From contig DATNAQ010000088.1 of the NCBI GenBank assembly GCA_035607415.1, forward strand, positions 14,104-78,103: DNA of 64,000 bases, written 5' to 3'. Positions 43,017 to 51,844 of this stretch are shown piece by piece. The notes beneath the pieces are model-generated. The model saw only the letters and a list, made by a program, of their open reading frames with translations, searched no databases and was not told the DNA's origin. Within the stretch, counting starts at the first letter, position 1. Each line of letters begins with the position of its first letter. This DNA comes from JAQBQH01 sp035607415 (lineage in GTDB: Bacteria; Myxococcota_A; Polyangia; Palsa-1104). A program made the position numbers and the translations under genes.

Positions 43017-44212
43017 CGGCTCGCCTCGCGCGCCGGCGTGCGCTCGTCGCAGGCGCGGCGGTAGATCGACTCCGCCTGGTCGACGATGCGGGGCAGAAAG
43101 AAGCGCTCGGAGACCATGCGCCGCGCGTTTTGGCCCATGCGCCCGAGGCGCGCGCGATCCGCGAGCAGCTCGCCGAGGGCGCGCGCGATGGCGGCTTCGT
43201 CGTGCGGCACGCAGACGCCGGCGTCGTATTCGTCGAGCCAGGGCACGCCGCAACGATCGTTGATCAGGATGGGGCGGCCGCACGCCGCCGCCGAGAGCGA
43301 CGCCAGCGAGGTCTCCTCGAAGTGCGTGGGCGTGATGCAGAACAGATCGCAGTCGACGTAGGCGGCGACGGCGTCGCGGCCGTAACGCGCGCCGGGGAAG
43401 TGCACGCGCCCGGCCACGCCCTCGTCGCGCGCGAGCGCCTGCGCCGCGGCGAGGAAGCCGTCGTCGCGGCCGACGATGCACAAATGCGCCGCGGGCACGC
43501 CGGCGCGCGCGAAGCTGCGGATGAGCGGCCCGAGGCCCTTGAGCTCGTTGATGCGGCCGACGAAGAGCACGAGCGGCACCTCGTCGCCGATCCCGAGCGA
43601 CGCGCGCAGGGCGCCGCGCGCCGGCAGCGCCGCGAACTCGTCGGGATCGACGGCCAGCGGCCACAGCGCCACGCGCGCCGGATCGCCGCCGTAGCCGGCG
43701 TAGAGCGAGGCCTCGTGATCGTTCTGCGCCAGGAGCGCGGCGGCGCGGCCGAAGAGCGTGGCGGCGTGGCGGCGATCGAAGCGCTGCTTCAAGATCGCGC
43801 GCCAGCCGTCGCCGCGCGGCAGGGAGCCCCACACCGAGAGCACGAAGGGCACGCCGGCGTCGACGGCGGCGCGGGCCGCCCAGGCGTTCATCATGTTGCG
43901 CGTCTCGAACAGGTGCACGACGTCGAACTCGCGCACGTGGGCGTCGAGCCAGCCACGCATGCCGAGCGGCGCCAGGATCTTGAGCCGCCAGGCGAGCGTG
44001 TTCGACGCGTTACGGAAGCGCATCACGCGCACGCCGTCGAGCACGGCGGCGCCGCTCGGCAGCCGCTCGCCCGCGTCGAGCGCGTCGGTGGTGCAGACGG
44101 TGACGTCGTGGCCGCGGCGCGCGAGGTGGCGCCCGAGGTCGGTGGCCATCTTGGGCGGCCCACCGTAGGCCCAGGCCGGCTCGTAGTATTGGACGCCGAG
44201 GAGGATCTTCAT
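43013..44212 (-). CDS. GT4-family glycosyltransferase
   Basis: The 399-aa GT-B enzyme contains KILLGVQYYEPAWAYGGPPKM at the N-terminus (Gly-rich acceptor loop), VLFVGRINELKGLGPLIRSF, LCIVGRDDGFL, and ITPTHFEETSLASLSAAACGRPILIND with the E-E-T-S-L-A-S-L donor-binding motif. It is cytoplasmic. Its ATG at 44212 overlaps the aminotransferase stop by 4 bases, so sugar synthesis (aminotransferase, SDR) and transfer are encoded side by side. Confidence 0.88.
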   Translation of the reverse strand: MKILLGVQYYEPAWAYGGPPKMATDLGRHLARRGHDVTVCTTDALDAGERLPSGAAVLDGVRVMRFRNASNTLAWRLKILAPLGMRGWLDAHVREFDVVHLFETRNMMNAWAARAAVDAGVPFVLSVWGSLPRGDGWRAILKQRFDRRHAATLFGRAAALLAQNDHEASLYAGYGGDPARVALWPLAVDPDEFAALPARGALRASLGIGDEVPLVLFVGRINELKGLGPLIRSFARAGVPAAHLCIVGRDDGFLAAAQALARDEGVAGRVHFPGARYGRDAVAAYVDCDLFCITPTHFEETSLASLSAAACGRPILINDRCGVPWLDEYDAGVCVPHDEAAIARALGELLADRARLGRMGQNARRMVSERFFLPRIVDQAESIYRRACDERTPAREASR

Positions 44213-45309
44213 CCGAAGAACGCGCGCACGCCGGTCACCACGGCGTCCGCTTCTGAGTCGGTGAGCTCGGGATGGATCGGCAGCGACAGAAGTTCCTGCG
44301 CGCAGCGCTCGGCGACGGGGAAGTCGCCCGGGCGATGGCCGAAGCGGCTCATCGCCGGCTGCAGCGGGATGATCACCGGGTAATGCACGAGCGATGCGAT
44401 CTGCCGCTCGCGCAGGAACTGCATGAGCGCATCGCGCCGCGGCGTGCGCACCACGAACAGGTGATGCACCGACGTGGCGCCCTCGGCGATCGCGGGCAGC
44501 ACCAGCGGTAGGCCGGCGAGCGCCTGGCGATAGTGCTCGGCGATGGCGGCGCGGCGGGCGTTGTGCGCCGGCAGGTGGCGCAGCTTGACGCGCAGGATCG
44601 CCGCCTGCAGCTCGTCGAGGCGGCTGTTGAGCCCGCGCGGATCGACGTGCAGGTAGCGGCGCTCCTGGCCGTAGTCGCGGCCGCAGCGCACGCGCGCGGC
44701 GAGCGCGGCGTCGTCGGTGGCCACGGCGCCGCCGTCGCCGAAGCAGCCGAGGTTCTTCGTGGGATAGAAGCTGTAGGCGGTGGCGGCGCCGAAACCGGCG
44801 ATGTCCCGTCCGCGCCAGCGCGCGCCGTGCGCCTGCGCCGCGTCGTTGACGAGCAGGACCCCGCGCTCGCCGGCGAGCGCGCGGAGCCGGTCGAGATCGA
44901 GCGCCTGGCCGTAGATGTGTACGGGCAAGAGCGCGCGCGTGCGCGGGCCGATCGCCGCCGCCACGCGGTCGAGATCGAGGCCGTAGGTGCGCTCGTCGAG
45001 ATCGACGAACTTGGGGACGGCGCCGAGCTTGAGGATCGCCAGCGTCGAGGCGAACGCGGAGTTGGGCGTGGTGACGACCTCGTCGCCCTCGCCGATGCCG
45101 GCGGCGGCGAGCGCGAGCTCGATCGCGTCCATGCCGTTGCCGACGCCGATGACGTGCGCGACGCCGAGGAACGCGGCCAGCTCCTTCTCGAACGCTTCGA
45201 CCTCGCCGCCGAGGATGAACCAGCCGCTGCCGAGGACGCGCGCGATCGCCGCGTCGAGCTCCTCGCGCATCCCGGCGACGTGGCGCCGAAAGTCGTTCAT
45301 CGAGATCAC
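44209..45309 (-). CDS. DegT/DnrJ/EryC1 family sugar aminotransferase (FdtB/WbpE-like)
   Basis: The 366-aa PLP enzyme aminates a keto sugar nucleotide. The PLP lysine is in AYSFYPTKNLGCFGDGGAVAT (about residue 187), with LLVNDAAQAHGARWRG and RGLNSRLDELQAAIL. These motifs resemble FdtB and WbpE, which make 3-amino sugars. GTG at 45309 is chosen over ATG at 45300 because it gives the family N-terminus (M-I-S-M-N-D) and a GTGA overlap with the SDR gene. With that SDR it likely makes an amino sugar for the GT4 next door. Confidence 0.87.
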   Translation of the reverse strand: MISMNDFRRHVAGMREELDAAIARVLGSGWFILGGEVEAFEKELAAFLGVAHVIGVGNGMDAIELALAAAGIGEGDEVVTTPNSAFASTLAILKLGAVPKFVDLDERTYGLDLDRVAAAIGPRTRALLPVHIYGQALDLDRLRALAGERGVLLVNDAAQAHGARWRGRDIAGFGAATAYSFYPTKNLGCFGDGGAVATDDAALAARVRCGRDYGQERRYLHVDPRGLNSRLDELQAAILRVKLRHLPAHNARRAAIAEHYRQALAGLPLVLPAIAEGATSVHHLFVVRTPRRDALMQFLRERQIASLVHYPVIIPLQPAMSRFGHRPGDFPVAERCAQELLSLPIHPELTDSEADAVVTGVRAFFG

Positions 45310-46355
45310 GGGTAGACCTCGCGCTGCCAGTACTGATCGCGGTGCGCGCGGTAGTACTCGACGGTGGTGCGCACGCCGTCCTCGAGCGGCAGGCGCGGCT
45401 CCCAGCCGAGCACGCGCTTGATCTTGGCGTAGTCGCCGATGTAGTCGCCGATCTCGATCGACTTGAGGTGCTCGGGATAGGGCACGAGCTTCACCGAGCC
45501 CGAGCCGCACAGGCGAATCAGCATCTCGGCGACGGTGCGCAGCGACGCCGGCGCCGCGGTGCCGAGGTTGAACACTTCGCCGTCGGCGGCGGGGTTGTAC
45601 ATGGCCATGAGCAGCGCGGCGACGACGTCGCCAACCCAGTTCCAGTCGCGCAGCTGGTCGCCGCCGCCGAAGAGGCGGATCTCCTGATCGTCGAGCGCCT
45701 GACGCAGGAACCAGGCGAACACGCCCTGGCGCGCCGTCTTCATGGTGTGGCGCGGCCCGTAGGTGTTGGTCAGGCGCAGTGAGGTCGCGCGCATTCCGTA
45801 GGCCTTGGCGTAGACGAAGTGGTAGCTCTCGCCGGCCTGCTTGTTGATGCCGTTGACGTCGATGGGCGCGAGCGGGGCGCGCTCGCTCACCGGCGTCTCC
45901 GTCGGGCGGCCGTACTGCCCGCGCGTGCCGGCGAACACGATCTTGGCCTTCGACCCGGTGCGGCGGCACGCCTCGAGGAGGCCAATGTGCGACGTGACGT
46001 TGGTGTAGAGGTCGCCGAGCGGCGTCTCCATGCTGTCGACGTGGCTGACCTGCCCGACGAGGTTGAAGATGGTCTCGAAGCGCGGGACCACGGCGCGCAT
46101 CGCCTTGTCGTCGGCGGTGTCCTCCTCGAGGATGCGCACGCGATCGGCGACGCCGTCGAGGTTGAAGCGGTTGCCGCCGTAGGCGGGCCCGAGGTCGTCG
46201 ACGACCGTGACCTCGCTACCGAGCGTCACCAGCACGCGCGCGAGGTTGCTGCCGATGAAGCCGAGGCCGCCGGTGACCAGCACCGGACGTCCGGCGTACC
46301 AGCGGCGGAGCTCCGCGTCGGCGGCAACGAGCGCGGGGAGCGGCTCGAGCGTCAT
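45306..46355 (-). CDS. Extended SDR, NAD-dependent sugar epimerase/dehydratase with Asn at the Tyr position
   Basis: The 349-aa protein has the Rossmann loop VLVTGGLGFIGSNLARVL (about residues 25-42), AGTRGQYG in place of SSSEVYG, and RLTNTYGPRHTMK, all of the NAD-dependent epimerase group. In the catalytic Tyr-x3-Lys position it reads PIDVNGINKQAGE, so Asn168 replaces Tyr while Lys172 is kept. Either the chemistry differs (for instance another acid/base residue) or it belongs to a subfamily with this change. It is the first gene of the minus-strand run to legH; the gene upstream (46.4 kb) ends 33 bases away. Confidence 0.82.
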   Translation of the reverse strand: MTLEPLPALVAADAELRRWYAGRPVLVTGGLGFIGSNLARVLVTLGSEVTVVDDLGPAYGGNRFNLDGVADRVRILEEDTADDKAMRAVVPRFETIFNLVGQVSHVDSMETPLGDLYTNVTSHIGLLEACRRTGSKAKIVFAGTRGQYGRPTETPVSERAPLAPIDVNGINKQAGESYHFVYAKAYGMRATSLRLTNTYGPRHTMKTARQGVFAWFLRQALDDQEIRLFGGGDQLRDWNWVGDVVAALLMAMYNPAADGEVFNLGTAAPASLRTVAEMLIRLCGSGSVKLVPYPEHLKSIEIGDYIGDYAKIKRVLGWEPRLPLEDGVRTTVEYYRAHRDQYWQREVYP

Positions 46356-46388
46356 GGCGCTGGTGTAGCACGGCAGCGACGGTGCCGG

Positions 46389-47972
46389 CTATTGCTTCGA
46401 CACGTTGCGGTAGAGGCTCCAGCTGCCGGCGTCGCGCACCAGGACGGCGCCGTCCGCGGGCATGACGTCGCGCGCCTCCTCGGGGACGATGAAGTAGTCC
46501 CAGCCGTGCATCATCGTCGCCGGGTTGAAGCGCGCCTCTTCCGGCGAGAACAGCGTCTCGGCGGCGCGCGGCACCTTTGGCGCGGGAAGCGATCCGATGC
46601 GGCGTATCGGGAAGCCGTCGTCGTAGAGGTAGGGATCGAAGCCGCCGCGATAGACGAGCGGGTAGTTGTAGAGCTCGCGCCAGATCGTCATCTTCGGCGC
46701 CACCGCGGGATCTTCGAACGAGCGCCCCGGCTCGTGCAGCACGAGCGTGTTCGAGCCGAGCGGCGTCATGCGGATGAGCTCGATGAGCGGCCAGGCGCGC
46801 TTGGAGAAGTCGCGATAGTTGCGCGTCATCTCGCGCGGCAAGAGCGCCATGACCACGAGCGCCGCAGCGACGAGCCCGATGCGCGCGCCGCGGATCGGCC
46901 CGCGCGGGAAGAAGACCGCGATGCACGCGGCGAAGAGCAGGAAGCGTTGGTTGATCATCCACCAGTTGAACGGATGCTTGACCCAGAACGGCGTGGCGAA
47001 GGCCATCGCCACGAAGGCGGCGAAGGCGAGCGGCAGGCGCACGCGGCGGCGCCACGGGTCTTCCACTCCGCCGGGGCCGACCTCGCGCGTGGTGCGCGCG
47101 CCGCCGTCGCTGACGACGAGGAGCACGAGGATCGCCATCACCCCGATCGCGATCCATTCGTCGAGCGTGTCCGATTGGAACACGTTGATCATGTCGGCCG
47201 CGCGCGACATGAGCTTGACCGGCGAGTCGGTGACCGCGTCGTAGCGGCCTTCGCCCATGTAGCCGATGTGGCGCGCCTGCAGAAGGCCGACGGCGAGCAT
47301 GGCCAGGGACGGGGCCATCGCCGCGGCGGCGTAGAGCGGGCCGCGCCAGCGACGGCAGCCGAGCTCGACGGCGAGGAGCAGGATGGCGTAGGCGCCGAAC
47401 GCCGCCCACGGCAGGACCTGAAAGAGGTAGAGCGCGGCCGTCCACAGCCCGACGACGATGGCGCCGCGCGCGGTCGGCGCGTCGAGCAGGCGATAGAGCG
47501 CGGCGAGCGCGGGCAGCATCATCATCGCGCCGCAGCAGAACGCGATGAAGCCCCACTGAAAATAGATCGACACCGTGAGCGGCAAGAGCAGGAACGCCAG
47601 CCACGGCGAGCGCCCCGTCGCGCGCGCGAAGGCGAAGCCGCCGAGCGGCGTCAGGATGATGTACGCGCTCATGAAGAGGAGGTTCGCCGTCGCCACCGAG
47701 CGCGTCACATAGGTGAGGAGGTGCACGAGGTAGAAGTGCGCGAAGTAGGGCACGAGCTCGAGCGAGCGCTCGTAATAGGGCGCCAGGTTCCAGCGTGGAT
47801 TGCCGACGTAATGGAGCGCGGTGATGCGCGCCAGGTGGTTCGGCAGATCATGCAGCGGCAAGACGCGCGCCGACCACAGCGGCGAGGCGAACCACAGCGA
47901 CAGCGGTAACCACACCGCGAGCCAGAAGCGATGGCGTTTTGCGAAGTCGACGATCGCGCGCGGCGCAGGCAC
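46389..47972 (-). CDS. Polytopic membrane protein, paralogue 2 of the GT-C-like family
   Basis: The 527-aa protein starts with GTG at 47972 and has about 10-12 membrane helices. Family motifs: PLWSARVLPLHDLPNHLARI (Asp42, Asn45, His46) after helix 1, VPYFAHFYLVHLLTYVTRSVATANLLFMSAYIIL, GRSPWLAFLLLPLT, and near the end GGFDPYLYDDGFPI with final WSLYRN. The catalytic-type Asp in the first outer loop suggests a GT-C fold, as in the three relatives. It is divergent from paralogue 3 with a 43-base gap. Confidence 0.78.
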   Translation of the reverse strand: MPAPRAIVDFAKRHRFWLAVWLPLSLWFASPLWSARVLPLHDLPNHLARITALHYVGNPRWNLAPYYERSLELVPYFAHFYLVHLLTYVTRSVATANLLFMSAYIILTPLGGFAFARATGRSPWLAFLLLPLTVSIYFQWGFIAFCCGAMMMLPALAALYRLLDAPTARGAIVVGLWTAALYLFQVLPWAAFGAYAILLLAVELGCRRWRGPLYAAAAMAPSLAMLAVGLLQARHIGYMGEGRYDAVTDSPVKLMSRAADMINVFQSDTLDEWIAIGVMAILVLLVVSDGGARTTREVGPGGVEDPWRRRVRLPLAFAAFVAMAFATPFWVKHPFNWWMINQRFLLFAACIAVFFPRGPIRGARIGLVAAALVVMALLPREMTRNYRDFSKRAWPLIELIRMTPLGSNTLVLHEPGRSFEDPAVAPKMTIWRELYNYPLVYRGGFDPYLYDDGFPIRRIGSLPAPKVPRAAETLFSPEEARFNPATMMHGWDYFIVPEEARDVMPADGAVLVRDAGSWSLYRNVSKQ

Positions 47973-47986
47973 CGCAGGCGGTTATG

Positions 47987-48000
47987 CCACAGAGATGTGG
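47987..48000. repeat. Short inverted repeat in a divergent promoter region
   Basis: CCACA/TGTGG (47987-47991 and 47996-48000) is a 5-bp arm pair around 4 bases in the 43-base gap between divergent paralogues 2 and 3. It could be an operator or chance. Confidence 0.25.
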
Positions 48001-48015
48001 TAGGCTGCCACGCCG

Positions 48016-49602
48016 ATGGCGGAACGGTTCGCAGCCAACCTCAAGGGCGCGTGGTCGCGCGCCGTCGCGGCGGCACGCGAGGGGATCCGCCGCGAGCCCG
48101 TCTTCGTCGCTGCGTTCGTCATTCTGTGGATCTGCGCGATGGTGCCGATCTGGGCCCCGCGCTTCCTGCCGCTGCTCGACATGCCGGATCACCTCGATGC
48201 CATCGCCATCTGGCATCGATATCGAAACGAGTCGTGGGGATATTCGAAGTATTACGAATTGAATCTGATTCCGCTGCCGTATTGGGGATATTTCCTACCC
48301 GTTCATCTGCTCTCGTATCTGATGCCGATCGAGATCGCCAACAAGGTGTATCTCTCGGCGTACGCGCTCCTCTTGCCGCTCTCGACGGCGATGCTGGCGC
48401 GCCAGATGGGGCGCAGCCACTGGCTGTCGCTGTTCGCCTTCCCGCTCGTCTTCAACATGAACTTCTCGTACGGGTTCATCACGTTCTGCGCGGGCCTGGT
48501 GGTGCTGACGTTCGCGCTCGTGGTGCTCGATCGGTTCCTCGAGGCGCCGACGTCGCGGCGCGGCTGGGCGCTGGCGCTCCTGTCGATCCTGCTCTACCTG
48601 ACGCACATCCTGCCGTGGATGTTCTTCGGCGTCGCGTCGGTGGTGCTGGTCTTCGGTCACGGCTGGCATCCGCGCCGCATCGCGGTCGCGGCGGCGCTCG
48701 AGGTCCCATCGCTGCTCCTGGCGCTGTACGGGTTTCACAAGTCGGAGGGCATCACCGCGGTGCAGAGCGGGCCCTTCGCCTACGACGCCAAGAAGGAACA
48801 GCTGATCAACTCGCTGCAAGAGGTGCCGCTGCGCGTGGTCGCGGGCTGGCCGGGGAACACGGCCTATTGGATCGTGATCGGCCTCGGGCTTTTGTGGCTG
48901 GCGCTCCTTCTGAGCGCGCGCACCGACGCCGCCGACAGCGAGGCGCGGCGCAGCGGCTGGCCCTATCGGCTCGAGTTCGTCGCGCTGCTCGCCGTCGCGG
49001 CCTACCTGTTTCTGCCGATGCACATGTTCAAGCCCGTCGATCTGTGGATGATCGGCGGCCGCTTCCTCACGGTCGTCGCGCTCTACGGCGCGCTCCTGCC
49101 GCACGGGCCCATCGCCGGCAAGCGGCGCCTCCTCCTCATCGGTGTGTTCCTGATCGCGGCGTTCTATCCGCTCGCGCTCACGCGCAAGTGGCTGCAGTTC
49201 GATCATCGCGCCGCCGGCTTCCGCCGCCTCATGCATCGCGTCGAGCGCGGCTCGTCGACGCTGACGCTGGTGCTCGGCGACGCCGAAGACGTGTCGGTCG
49301 ATCCGCAAGCGGTGCCCTATCTGCAGTTCCACGCCTACGCGCAGTATCTCGCCGGCGGCTTCGATCCGTGGGCGCTCGACACCGGCTTCCCCTACGTGCG
49401 CAAGCCGGGCACCGGCTTCCCGGCGCCGCGCTGGAAGCACCCCGAGACCTTCACGTTCGATCAGCACGGCATCCACTACGACTACATCCTCACCAAGGGC
49501 GAGTGGACCGACCACGCCATCTTCGGCCCCGACGACTCGGGCCGCGCGCCGCTCATCGCGCAGGACGGCGACTGGCGCCTCTACGCGGTCGGCCAGCGGT
49601 GA
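48016..49602 (+). CDS. Polytopic membrane protein, paralogue 3 of the GT-C-like family
   Basis: The 528-aa protein has an N-terminal cytoplasmic tail of about 28 residues, then helix 1 and the motif PIWAPRFLPLLDMPDHL (Asp55, Asp58, His59). The block LPYWGYFLPVHLLSYLMPIEIANKVYLSAYALLLPLS follows, then GRSHWLSLFAFPLVFNMNFSYGFITFCAG. The C-terminal domain has AGGFDPWALDTGFPYV and ends WRLYAVGQR. The soluble end (about residues 400-528) is likely outside the cell membrane. It is followed by paralogue 4 in a GTGA overlap. Confidence 0.78.
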   Translation: MAERFAANLKGAWSRAVAAAREGIRREPVFVAAFVILWICAMVPIWAPRFLPLLDMPDHLDAIAIWHRYRNESWGYSKYYELNLIPLPYWGYFLPVHLLSYLMPIEIANKVYLSAYALLLPLSTAMLARQMGRSHWLSLFAFPLVFNMNFSYGFITFCAGLVVLTFALVVLDRFLEAPTSRRGWALALLSILLYLTHILPWMFFGVASVVLVFGHGWHPRRIAVAAALEVPSLLLALYGFHKSEGITAVQSGPFAYDAKKEQLINSLQEVPLRVVAGWPGNTAYWIVIGLGLLWLALLLSARTDAADSEARRSGWPYRLEFVALLAVAAYLFLPMHMFKPVDLWMIGGRFLTVVALYGALLPHGPIAGKRRLLLIGVFLIAAFYPLALTRKWLQFDHRAAGFRRLMHRVERGSSTLTLVLGDAEDVSVDPQAVPYLQFHAYAQYLAGGFDPWALDTGFPYVRKPGTGFPAPRWKHPETFTFDQHGIHYDYILTKGEWTDHAIFGPDDSGRAPLIAQDGDWRLYAVGQR

Positions 49603-51140
49603 CCCCGACGCCGCCGCCGGCGCGCGATCGCTGGCTCATCGCGGCCTTCGTGGTGTCGGCGCTGGCGACGGTGATGCCGATCTGGATCGCTCGTTACCTG
49701 CCGCTGCTCGATCTGCCGAACCACCTGACGGCGATCGCGATCTGGCACTACCACGACGATCCGAAGTGGGACTTCGCGCGCTGGTACGATTTGAACCTCG
49801 TGCCGCTGCCCTATTGGGCGCACTACTACACGGTTCATCTTCTCACCTACGTCACGCGCTCCGTCGAGATCGCCAACAAGATCTTTTTGACGGCCTATGC
49901 CGTCGCGCTGCCGGCGGGCGCGTGGGCGCTGGCGCGGCGCTTCGGGCGCAGCCCGTGGCTGGCGCTGTTCGCGTTTCCGCTGGTGTGGAACTTCAACCTC
50001 GGCGACGGCTTCATCGCCTTCTGCGCCGGCTTCGCCGTGGTGCCGCTGGCGCTCGTCGTCGTCGATCGTCACTGCGCGGAGCCGACCTGGGAGCGCGGGA
50101 TCGCCGTCGCCGCGATCGGCACGCTCACCTACTTCTTTCACCTGCTCGCGTACGTCTTGTTCCTCGTGTGCGCGGGGCTGGTGGTGCTGGCGCAGCGGCG
50201 TCCGTGGTCGGCGCGCGCGTTCGGCATCCGCGCGCTGCCGGTGGCGTCGTGCGTGGGGATCGGCGCCTGGGCGCTGCATCGCGCCAACGACATGCACTTC
50301 CATCGCGTCACCGGCGCTGGACACGATCTCATCTACGATCCGGTCGCCGAGCGGCTCTCGCAGATCCCCGATCGGCTGATCAACTTCCTGCCCGGCCGCG
50401 TCGACGAGCTGGTGGTGATCGTCGCCGTCATCTGCTGGCTGGCGCTGGCGGTGACCGCCGCGCGCGCGCGCCGCGACGACGAGGACGGCGGACAGGCGGG
50501 GTGGCACCACCTCGGGCCCGAGCTCTGCCTGGTCGGCGCGTTGGCGCTCTATCTGTTCGTGCCGCGCTCGATGCAGCGCCCGTTCTACTGGCACATGATC
50601 AACGGCCGCTTCGTCGTGGCCATCGCGCTGTTCGGCGCGCTCACGCTGCGCGGGCCGATCGCCGGCTGGCGCCGCTGGCTGATGGCGCCGGTGGTGGCGG
50701 CGACGCTCGCCTACTGCCTCGCGCTCGGCGGCGCGTTTCGCACGTTCAATGCGCACGCCGCCGGGTTCGACGAGGTGGTGGCGCAGATCCCGCGCGGCAA
50801 GCAGGTGCTCACGCTCATCTTGCGGCCGATGGGCGACTCGTCGGTGAACGTGAGCGCCTTCAACCAATGGCCGTCGTACGTGCAGCTGCGCCACGGCGGG
50901 TACAACTTCTACAACTTCGCCGAAGGGTTTCCGCTGCAGTATCGCGTGCGGCTGCCCGCGCCGGCGTGGTCGCACGCCGAGGGATTCGACTGGAAGGCGC
51001 ACAGCGGTCCGTACGATTACTTTTTGACCTTCCGCGAAGGGTGGGAGTATTCGCCGATGCAGCGGCCGCTCGCCGACGGCAAGGTCCGCCTCGTCGCGCA
51101 CGCCGGCGAGTGGCGGCTCTATCAAAAGGTGAAGCCCTGA
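49599..51140 (+). CDS. Polytopic membrane protein, paralogue 4 of the GT-C-like family
   Basis: The 513-aa protein starts with GTG at 49599, overlapping the paralogue 3 stop by 4 bases. Motifs: PIWIARYLPLLDLPNHLTAI (Asp38, Asn41, His42), LPYWAHYYTVHLLTYVTRSVEIANKIFLTAYAVALP, GRSPWLALFAFPLVWNFNLGDGFIAFCAG, and C-terminal HGGYNFYNFAEGFPLQYR with final WRLYQK. It is the closest relative of paralogue 3 by eye, so the pair looks like a tandem duplication. A methyltransferase follows in a TGATG overlap. Confidence 0.78.
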   Translation: MTPTPPPARDRWLIAAFVVSALATVMPIWIARYLPLLDLPNHLTAIAIWHYHDDPKWDFARWYDLNLVPLPYWAHYYTVHLLTYVTRSVEIANKIFLTAYAVALPAGAWALARRFGRSPWLALFAFPLVWNFNLGDGFIAFCAGFAVVPLALVVVDRHCAEPTWERGIAVAAIGTLTYFFHLLAYVLFLVCAGLVVLAQRRPWSARAFGIRALPVASCVGIGAWALHRANDMHFHRVTGAGHDLIYDPVAERLSQIPDRLINFLPGRVDELVVIVAVICWLALAVTAARARRDDEDGGQAGWHHLGPELCLVGALALYLFVPRSMQRPFYWHMINGRFVVAIALFGALTLRGPIAGWRRWLMAPVVAATLAYCLALGGAFRTFNAHAAGFDEVVAQIPRGKQVLTLILRPMGDSSVNVSAFNQWPSYVQLRHGGYNFYNFAEGFPLQYRVRLPAPAWSHAEGFDWKAHSGPYDYFLTFREGWEYSPMQRPLADGKVRLVAHAGEWRLYQKVKP

Positions 51141-51844
51141 TGTCGACCGATCGTCCGCGCGATCGCCGCGCGTTCACCGCGTGGAACGAGGAGATGGTGC
51201 AGCGCTTCGATCCCGACGCGTACCACACGCGATCGGCGCTGCCGGTGCGCGCCGTCGAGCGGCTGCGCGTGCGCGCGATCCGCAAGATGCTGGCGGCGAC
51301 GGCGTCGTCGCGCGTGCTCGAGGTCGGCGTCGGCGGCGGCAACGTGCTCGAGCGCATCCCGGGGCGGCGCGTGGGGATCGATCTGTCGCCGTTCATCCTC
51401 AAAAAGGCGCAGGCCCGGCTCGGCGCCGGGGCCGGGCTGGTGCGCGGCGACGCCATGATGCTTCCGTTCGCCGACGGCGTGTTCGATCGCGTCTACTGCT
51501 CGGAGGTGCTCGAGCACGTCCTCGAGCCGGAGGCGGTGGTGCGCGAGATGCGGCGCGTGCTGGCTCCGGCGGGCTGGGCGGTGGTGTCGGTGCCGAACGA
51601 GGCGCTCATCAACCGCGTCAAGGCGATGCTGTTCCGTCTGCCGCTCGGGCGCCGCCTCGTCGCCGGCGGCGGCGAGGGCGGGTATCAACCGTCGGAGAAG
51701 ATGGACGACGAGTGGCACCTGCACGAGTTCGATCGGGCGCGGCTGGAGCGCGCGGTCGCGGGGCGCTTCACGATCGACGCGCTCGTCGGCGTGCCGTCGC
51801 GCCTGGCGCCGCTCAGGCTGGTCGCGCGCCTGCGCCCGCGCTGA
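51140..51844 (+). CDS. Class I SAM-dependent methyltransferase
   Basis: The 234-aa protein has VLEVGVGGGNVLERIPGRRVGIDLSP (about residues 54-79), LVRGDAMMLPFADGVFDRV, YCSEVLEHVLEPEAVVREMRRVL and WAVVSVPNE. The His-rich DDEWHLHEFDR near residue 192 is common in glycan-locus methyltransferases. It is coupled by one shared base to paralogue 4, so it probably modifies the product of the paralogue 3/4 pair. Its 3' end overlaps the convergent GT87 gene by 32 bases. Confidence 0.87.
   Translation: MSTDRPRDRRAFTAWNEEMVQRFDPDAYHTRSALPVRAVERLRVRAIRKMLAATASSRVLEVGVGGGNVLERIPGRRVGIDLSPFILKKAQARLGAGAGLVRGDAMMLPFADGVFDRVYCSEVLEHVLEPEAVVREMRRVLAPAGWAVVSVPNEALINRVKAMLFRLPLGRRLVAGGGEGGYQPSEKMDDEWHLHEFDRARLERAVAGRFTIDALVGVPSRLAPLRLVARLRPR

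Noticed and set aside
47931..49598. Open frame extending paralogue 4 upstream by over 500 codons
   Set aside because: The extension overlaps paralogue 3 in another frame and reads as Arg/Ala-rich noise. The GTGA overlap at 49599 gives a family-like N-terminus.
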